A DNA stretch of 64,000 bases from the NCBI GenBank assembly GCA_029953675.1, contig JAMWBK010000013.1, forward strand, positions 1,042,936-1,106,935, given 5' to 3'. Under the pieces are notes generated by a model. It was not told the origin of the DNA. It worked only from the letters and a program-made list of their open reading frames with translations, and ran no database searches. Positions 57,531 to 64,000 of the stretch are shown here, one piece after another. Source of the stretch: Rhodosorus marinus. Taxonomy: Eukaryota; Rhodophyta; Stylonematophyceae; Stylonematales; Stylonemataceae. A program made the translations under genes and the position numbers. The number at the start of each line of letters is the position of its first letter. Within the stretch, counting starts at the first letter, position 1.

Positions 57531-58176
57531 TGGTGTAGTTACGCTTCTGCAGCGCTTGCGTTCCGGGTTGGTAAATGCGTCCAGACCTGGTTCCCCTGCT
57601 TACAGTGGTCTGGGGCGTTGCCATTTTTTGGGGAAATTTCTCTTCCCGTCTGGAAGGTTGGCTGGCTGCCTCAGCTCCCTCAATTTTTAGGGCAAGTGCC
57701 TGTGCCGCCTCAAAATCCTGCACGTCCTGTATGTAGATGTATTTCTTGACCTCGGGTTTAAGGCCTTCGACGAAGCGGTCGAATTTCTCTGAATCAGAAA
57801 CTTCTCCAACCTGGATCAGACATTTGTTGAAATATGCGGAATATGCTGCTACACTCGTTTTCTGCTCTGCCCGTGCGAGTTGCTGTTTCGCGCGGATCTT
57901 AGCGTCCGCTGGGTAGAATTGCGACTTTAAAGCATCCTCAAATCCAGCGTAGCGCGTAGGTTTTTGCGATTCAGGTATCAGGGACCACCAATACGAAGCG
58001 TCGCCAGTGAGATAGCCCTCTGCGAGGGTAATCTTGTAGTCGTCGTCGTCGTCAGGCAGACGAGCCAACTTAAAATACGTGCGTAGGCTATTCAAGAAGG
58101 TACTGATAGTCAAAGCATCGCGCCGCCCGTCATAGGGTTTCGGTTGCGGAGCCTGGATCTTGATTAGCGACGACAT
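57531..58176 (-). pseudogene. Ty3/gypsy-type gag fragment
   Basis: From the ATG at 58176 the minus strand encodes about 215 residues of a retrotransposon gag (Retrotrans_gag-like): PQPKPYDGRRD, TYFKLARLPDDDDDYK, ASYWWSLIPESQ, FEDALKSQFYP and DRFVEGLKPEVKKYI. The frame then runs into the CLC copy, where the element is cut. No zinc knuckle or pol follows. Confidence 0.85.
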
Positions 58177-58642
58177 TCTGGGTTTATCTCGAATGCAGGT
58201 TCAGGTATCAAATTTTCAGGATCAGCTTTTTCTGGTTTTCTGGTTTCTCAAACGGTCTCTGGTTGCGGGCTCATATTCGTCAGGGTTTCTGGTTATATAG
58301 GATTCCTCTGGTTCAACTGGTTATATAGGATTCCTCTGGTTCTTTTCTGGTTCTAGTAGTACTGGGCTCACTTTTCAGGTTCGCATAATGGTTCCTCAAT
58401 CGCAACTTGGGATGAGACCAGATTTCACGTCTCCAACAGCCAGCTGGGTATTACTCAAATTATCCCATATTTCGAGTTTTATTCCCCCCTAATTACTCCC
58501 AAGTTAGGTAATATATCCCAATTCTATCTTGTTCTTCTCTATCTTCTTCTTCTTCTCTCCAGCTAACCTGGGAAATATCGAGTTTGCCCATCGTACTTAT
58601 ACTCTTGCTCCATCGGGATGTGCAATAACTATTAAGCTCAAA
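58177..58642 (-). other. 5' flank of the gag fragment, possible LTR/leader
   Basis: Contains a direct duplication of CTGGTTATATAGGATTCCTC (about 58290-58345) and a TC-rich stretch. It is probably the leader or LTR of the gypsy element, but no matching second LTR is in the window. Confidence 0.4.
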
Positions 58643-59060
58643 CGAACGAATGGTTTAATCGGAGGCTGAAAAAAAAAAACCCGAGGGGAAAAAAAGACTA
58701 AGCGCGGCGAAGTACTCGCGCCTCCAACATCAAAGCGGCATTCATGCGCCACAGCAGGAAACTTAAGCGGGTAAACAACGATTGAAGACGGTCAGGGCGT
58801 TCGCGGAACAACTCCCGAAGCCAGCGAGAACCAACAGAGTCCATGAACCCAAAGCACTCAATGATCAGGGGTACCAAGCGATGTGCTAGTGCCGAAGCAC
58901 GAACACCAGGGGAAGACAAAGCCCCCGCGTATTTGATCTCTTTGCGGCGTCTCATGCTGGCGGCGGCAGATCCACGGCGCTCCCCCGCAGCCGGGAGATA
59001 ACGACTAGCTTGAGGGTTAGGAACAGCAAGATCAACGTATGTGGTACGGCGGCTGTCGTC
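58643..59060 (-). pseudogene. Family 3 retroelement 3' end with intact endonuclease tail
   Basis: From about 59060 the minus strand encodes DSRRTTYVDLAVPNPQAS, a basic RRRKEIKYAGA segment, FGFMDSVGSRWLREL and the C-terminus to 58698, then the 3' UTR and the CATTCGTTCG-type tail. It is the cleanest family 3 C-terminus here and shows the catalytic Asp that other copies lost. It is 5'-truncated. Confidence 0.85.
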
Positions 59061-59315
59061 ACAGGAGCTCAAAAGGGTGTTGCACCTCCAGAGATTTTGG
59101 CACAGCCCGAGCATAATTTTGCATAGCCGGACATTGCTGGAAGGTGGAGACGTCACACACTACGCAGAAGCATTCCCTGTCATCAGGACCAGCAGCACAC
59201 GGGCAACGTACGCTCAGCGCACTGTCCAAGATACTCCAGCTCGAGAAACAGAGGCTCAACTCCGACCAGCAGGACGTCCGGGCCCCCAGACCTAGCAGGC
59301 AGCGCTGCGACAGCG

Positions 59316-60612
59316 GCACGCCACAGTGGGAGGGTCCTCCTGGGGACCTGAGACCAAACTGGTACTGGCGACCCTGATAAATGTAAGACCGCCACGGCGG
59401 GACGAGGTAGCCCCATCGGATTTCACCACGGTTCTTTGCAGAGCCTTGGGGATTCCGAGCTCTTATGTGGCGGACGTGGACTTCATCGCTTCCCACGCGT
59501 GCTTACTATGCCATCCGGACGCGATTCCGATTCTACAAGCGCCATCTCTCAGGGCGTTTTCAGTACGGGGATTTTCGGATCGTTCACCCAGAGACACCCC
59601 GATCGGCAAGTGACTCTCTACACGGGCCAGGTACTGGATACAGACAACCTGTTGGGCTATAATGAACGTCAACACATTGCCCCAGCGAACATCGGGGCCC
59701 AGACCCTGAAACGGGCCATTGAACAGACTATCCGGATCCGCGCGAGGCTTCGCAGAAGGCAACTCTCGTTCAACACTCTCGCAGCGCTACACGAGTACCT
59801 GGAGAGCAGACTCGGACCCCTACAAGCCAGACAACGTACTCCAACGGTACAAGGCGAGAGCGCGGAACCCCCAGCGCCTGCAGCCGCCACGAACGCAGAT
59901 CCTGAAGCCTCTTCCCTTACAAGGGACGCGCAGGCAGCCCGTGGCACAGTGGACGCTCCGGGTAATCCCCTAACGATTTCCCTTGTACCTGAAGAGGATG
60001 CACCCGAGGATAACCCTCATGCAGAGCTCCCCTGCAACCTGCCCGAGCCTCCTCAACACAAGCGGTCGCGAGTATCCACTGATGGCACAGGCCAGGATAG
60101 AGATGACTCCGGCAGCCGTAGAGGCTCCACAGGACAGAACTGCACCACAGGCCGACCACACTGCCACCCATCACGCGATGGACACACAGGATCAGAGACT
60201 ACACCGGTCCTCGCCACGCTCTGGAATGTACGACCCCCGCGGCAAGATGAGGTGGCCCCATCAGACTTTGCAACGGTTCGTTGCCGAGCGTTGGGGATCC
60301 CGAGCTCTTATGTGGTGCATGTGGACTTCATTGCCTCCCACGCCAGCCTGCTATGCCACCCAGACGCAATTCCGCTTCTCCAAAGCGCCATGACACGGGG
60401 AGTTGTCAGGACAGAGATTTTCGGACCCTTTACCCTGCGACACCCCGATCGGCATGTGACCCTGTCAACTGGCCAGGCGCCTGAGGCCGATAAGCTACTG
60501 GGATACAACGAACGCCAACGCATCGCACAGGCGGCCCAGACGCTGCAGAGCGCCATCGAGCAGAATTTTCGCATCCGTTCGAGGCTTTGCAGGAGGCAAC
60601 TCTCTTTCAACC
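59316..60612 (+). pseudogene. Family 1b ORF1, duplicated in tandem
   Basis: Two ORF1 copies follow each other: one from about 59316 (NVRPPRRDEVAPSDF) to about 60190, and a second starting about 60195 (NVRPPRQDEVAPSDF) and cut at 60612. Both carry the HVDFIASHA/DFIASHACLLCHP segment, and the first also has LLGYNERQHIAP, where frame shifts are minor. The second fuses to a family 4-like RT at about 60613. Confidence 0.75.
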
Positions 60613-63265
60613 GGATTGAGGCGTTTTGGTGGTTGACTTCAGTAACGCGTTCAACAGCGTCTCGCCGACGCATGCTTTGGAGCTGATTCGAAGGGTATTC
60701 CCGGAGGCGTGGCCGTTCCTATCCGGTATTTACGGAGAAGGGAGCCTCCTTTACTTGACAACGCACACCTCTGTTTTTGCAGCACGTACTGGCGTTCAAC
60801 GAATGAAATGAACTGGCGTTCAACAGGGTGATCCTTGTCGGCCTGTGCCTTGCACCTCGTGCTCCAGCGACTGGCGGCTGGGGTGCCAGAGCTTCGCATC
60901 TGTGCCTACCATGACGACGTGACGTTGTTGGGCACTCCCGAGCACTTGGCTCGGGGATTGACCCAGATCGAAGCAATCGCACGTGGAGTTTGTCTAACCA
61001 TGGAACCCGAAAAATGCGATTTCTCGGCCCGCGTGAAGTTTCGAGGGGCTCCCTGCCACCTAGCCTCCGAGCCTTTGGTGAACGTGAGGGGCTCGAGCAC
61101 CGTGGCGTCGGTTTGGGGAGTGACAACTTTGTCCAAGACTCTTGCGAACGAGTTTTAGCACACCATAAGCAGCTCACCGACGCCATTGAGCGCCTACCGG
61201 ACTGCATGCTCAAATCGGTTTGCTTGCTCTCCCGCTTTTGTGCCGGCCCCTGACTGAATTACTGACTGGCTCCGAAGCCTTCCACCGCACTGGGGCTCGT
61301 GGATGGCAGCCAAGGCGGACGAGACGACGCTGAAGCACTGGGGAACGCTCTTGGATGAACCCCTGGACGTGGAAGCGGCTCCTGACAGGGACCTAATTCG
61401 TGGCAAGATTGCCCTACCTTTACGATTAGGTGGATTTGGAGTGGCCGACCGTGGACTCGTATGCTCGGCTGCGGCGGTCGCCTCCTGGGCTACCGCGCTT
61501 CGCACCTTGGTGAGTTTTCGGATGCGAAGTGCTTGCCTTTTGGCTAGAGCACTGACTAGCGAAGAAGACCCCGTGACCCTTCCGCCACCGCTTTTGAGTA
61601 TCTATGATGCTCTGCAACAGGCGTTCAGTAAGTGCAACGCCGTGCCGGACGAGAGCCGATCCAGACTTCGCTCCTGGAAGGAGCTGTTATGGGGACGAAC
61701 TGAGGCGCTCGAGCGCTCTCCGATCGACAGACTACTCGCCGACGAGGGGGAAGCTAGCCCTGGGTCACCGGTTGCCGATTACCCGGGTCTGAGCTGATAG
61801 TGGAGCTCGCGCACTGATGTGATTCAACATAGCCTCACCTGGGGGCCAACACAGTGCCGCTCACGCAATCTTGCTCAACTCTCCCCTCACACCGCCTACC
61901 ACCGCCGCTCGCCTCCGCGGCATGGGAGGCCATCTATCACATTTGTGGTTAACGACCCTGCCGTCATCACTGGGTCACCGTCTGGATGGGCCTGGGCTAC
62001 CGCGCTTCGCACCTTGGTGAGTTTTCGGATGCGAAGTGCTTGCTTTTTGGCTAGAGCACTGAATAGCGAAGACCCCGTGACCCTTCCACCGCCGCTTTTG
62101 AGTATCTATGATGCTCTGCATCAGGCGTTCAGTAAGTGCAACGCGTGCCGGACGAGAGCCGATCCGGATTTCGCTCCTGGAAGGAGCTGTTATGGGGACG
62201 AACTGAGGCGCTCGAGCACTCTCCGATCGACAGAGTACTCGCCGACGAGGGGGAAGCTAGCCCTGGGTCACCGGTTGCCGATTACCCGGGTCTGAGCCGA
62301 TTGTGGAGCTCGAGCACTGATGTGATTCAACCTAGCCTCACTAGGGGCCAACACAGCGCCACGCACGCAATTTTGCTCAACTCTCCACTAAACACCGCCT
62401 ACCACCGCCGCTCGCCTCCGCGGCATGGGAGGCCATCTATCACATTTGTGGTTAACGACCCTGCCGTCATTGCTGGGTCACCGTCTGGATTCCTTCCAGT
62501 TTCGCTCTGCCGCACGGATTTACCTGGGTTTGCCACAAGCTCCGTGGCACTCTAATCGGCCGTCTTTGTGTCAGGGATGTGAGACTCGGATCGATGCTTG
62601 TGGTTACCATTTCTTAGGTTCATGCGGACTGTTGAGAGGTCTTCGTACGAGGCGTCACACTCGCTTCAAGTACATTCTCAGCGGATGTCTGACTCGGATA
62701 GGGCATACGGTTGAGGTGGAATCGGAACTATCCAGATCGATCTCGGATAGGGTATCGCCTCGCTGTATCGCAGATCGATCTCGGATAGGGTATCGCCTCG
62801 CTGTATCGCAGATCTCCTCGTCTCCGATGCTGCCGCCAGACGCTCAGCATATGTTGACCTCGCGATTACATGCCCTGTGGCAAGCGCCCATCTCACGGCT
62901 GCCGCCCGTCGCCGGGGACCAGCTGCTTCGGCCCTTCGCCGCGTGAAGGAACGACGGTATGCTGAGAGTATGGCCAGCCTGCCTCGCGCTGAGGGTCGCT
63001 CCCACCGGTTCCAGCCTTTCATTGTGGAAGGCTGGAACCGGCACGTGGAGAAGTCGGGTTTGGAGAAGTCGGGTTTGGAGTGGTTGCGGAAATGTTTCAC
63101 TGAGCGTCCTGTTGAATACTTGGAACTTTTGCGGCGTTTAAGTGTCTCTCTGTGGCGATATTCGAGCAGCGTGCTTGCTGAGGCGCGCCATCGGCGCCTG
63201 GGTTTGTACGCTTCCCTACCTAGTTCTTAGTTCCTTTTGACGGTTTGCGTAGAGCTTTAGGCTAT
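60613..63265 (+). pseudogene. Family 4-like ORF2 and 3' end (diverged, with internal duplication)
   Basis: Starts inside RT domain A (VVDFSNAFNSVS) and continues through YHDDVTLL (about 60908), LPLRLGGFGVADRG (61415), the CQGC finger (about 62570) and the endonuclease to the 3' end (GCTATGCTAGTGAC, near 63270). Stops and shifts are frequent. A segment of about 500 bp is repeated in tandem (about 61490-61990 and 61995-62490). It is clearly more diverged from copy C than copies A and B are, so it is an older or sister lineage. Confidence 0.82.
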
Positions 63266-63274
63266 GCTAGTGAC

Positions 63275-63660
63275 TTCGATGGACAACCGATGCACTTGCT
63301 TGGCAACTGGTGAAGGCAAGTCGCGCAATTAGACGACGTTTGCCACCGAAGACCAGTGCACGCATCCAGAGGCTGGCCGATTGGCAACCGCTTGAGGACT
63401 CGGCCGAAGGCACAGCGGAAGACACAGCAGGTACCCAAAGGTTTGACGGTCCGATCCAAAAAACGCTCTCTCGAAAGTGTCACCGACAAGCCTTTGAGGA
63501 GCTTGCTGGGGATTCAACACTGGACGACCTAGACCGGGCGAGGATCCGATCGGCATCTGGAACGGGAACGGGGTGCGGGGTCTGGCTACGCGACTGTCCT
63601 AGTACAGGGCCGCGGCAGTTGACGCGAAATGAGATGTTGTGGAGCATGCGGATGCTTCTA
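63275..63660 (+). pseudogene. Family 1b connector fragment cut by the terminal repeat array
   Basis: Encodes SRAIRRRLPPKTSARIQRLA, PIQKTLSRKCHRQAF, RARIRSASGTGTG and GVWLRDCP, matching family 1 at 36050-36400 before the finger. It stops abruptly in MRMLLG, and the telomere-like array follows without a spacer. Confidence 0.82.
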
Positions 63661-64000
63661 GGGGTTACGTTAGTCTGGGGTTACTCCAACTGGGGTTACG
63701 TTAGTCTGGGGTTACGTTAGTCTGGGGTTACGTTAGTCTGGGGTTACGTTAGTCTGGGGTTACGTTAGTCTGGGGTTACGTTAGTCTGGGGTTACGTTAG
63801 TCTGGGGTTACGTTAGTCTGGGGTTACGTTAGTCTGGGGTTACGTTAGTCTGGGGTTACGTTAGTCTGGGGTTACGTTAGTCTGGGGTTACGTTAGTCTG
63901 GGGTTACGTTAGTCTGGGGTTACGTTAGTCTGGGGTTACGTTAGTCTGGGGTTACGTTAGTCTGGGGTTACGTTAGTCTGGGGTTACGTTAGTCTGGGGT
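63661..64000 (+). repeat. Candidate telomere array: 16-bp unit GGGGTTACGTTAGTCT
   Basis: About 21 units up to the last base of the window. Apart from one early variant block (TTACTCCAACTGG near 63680), the units are identical. The G-rich strand reads 5' to 3' toward the window end, as in a right-hand telomere. Degenerate single units occur elsewhere only in the retroelement-rich half. It could instead be a subtelomeric satellite. Confidence 0.9.

Overview
The window is eukaryotic nuclear DNA. Its genes are split by short GT-AG introns (mostly about 55-110 bp), there are AATAAA poly(A) signals, and the proteins are eukaryote-specific (P5A ATPase, mitochondrial CGFS glutaredoxin, cyclophilin with an RD/RS tail, CLC protein with CBS domains). 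A small FLZ/FCS-like zinc finger and a GOST-like seven-helix protein would fit a unicellular alga, perhaps a red alga, but the sequence does not prove the lineage.

The left half (about 1-32.1 kb) is ordinary gene territory: a 17-exon P5A-type ATPase (minus strand, 2003-6964), a four-exon monothiol glutaredoxin (9034-9811), a small zinc-finger protein (12269-12673), a GOST-like membrane protein (15812-17660), a nuclear-type cyclophilin (18810-20207), a coiled-coil protein of unknown role (23913-26017) and a CLC chloride channel/transporter gene carrying a 1-nt frameshift (29282-32083). Between them lie minisatellites, hairpins, a Ty3/gypsy remnant and a few worn retroelement fragments. No operon-like linkage or shared pathway is evident.

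The right half (about 32.4-64.0 kb) looks subtelomeric. It is packed with at least three families of non-LTR retrotransposons whose ORF2 has a reverse transcriptase with an HDD/YHDD active site, a CCHC-like finger and a C-terminal restriction-like endonuclease (RLE). I call them families 1, 3 and 4 (local labels; 1b is a diverged relative of family 1). One family 4 copy (42715-46855) is nearly full length. Copies are tandem, 5'-truncated, inverted as in twin priming, or fused into mosaics. The window ends in about 340 bp of a 16-bp repeat, GGGGTTACGTTAGTCT, with the G-rich strand running outward: a candidate telomere repeat. Single degenerate units of it sit at the ends of several retroelement copies, which suggests the elements insert into, or build on, telomeric DNA.

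Embedded in this region is a secreted cysteine-rich protein gene (minus, 51624-55234). Its 3' exons are amplified as four near-identical 743-bp genomic repeats with phase-0 introns, so the frame stays open through all copies (about 764 residues predicted). A broken paralogue lies at 39828-40437. A copied piece of the CLC gene (56572-57530) and a Ty3/gypsy gag fragment (57531-58176) complete the mosaic.
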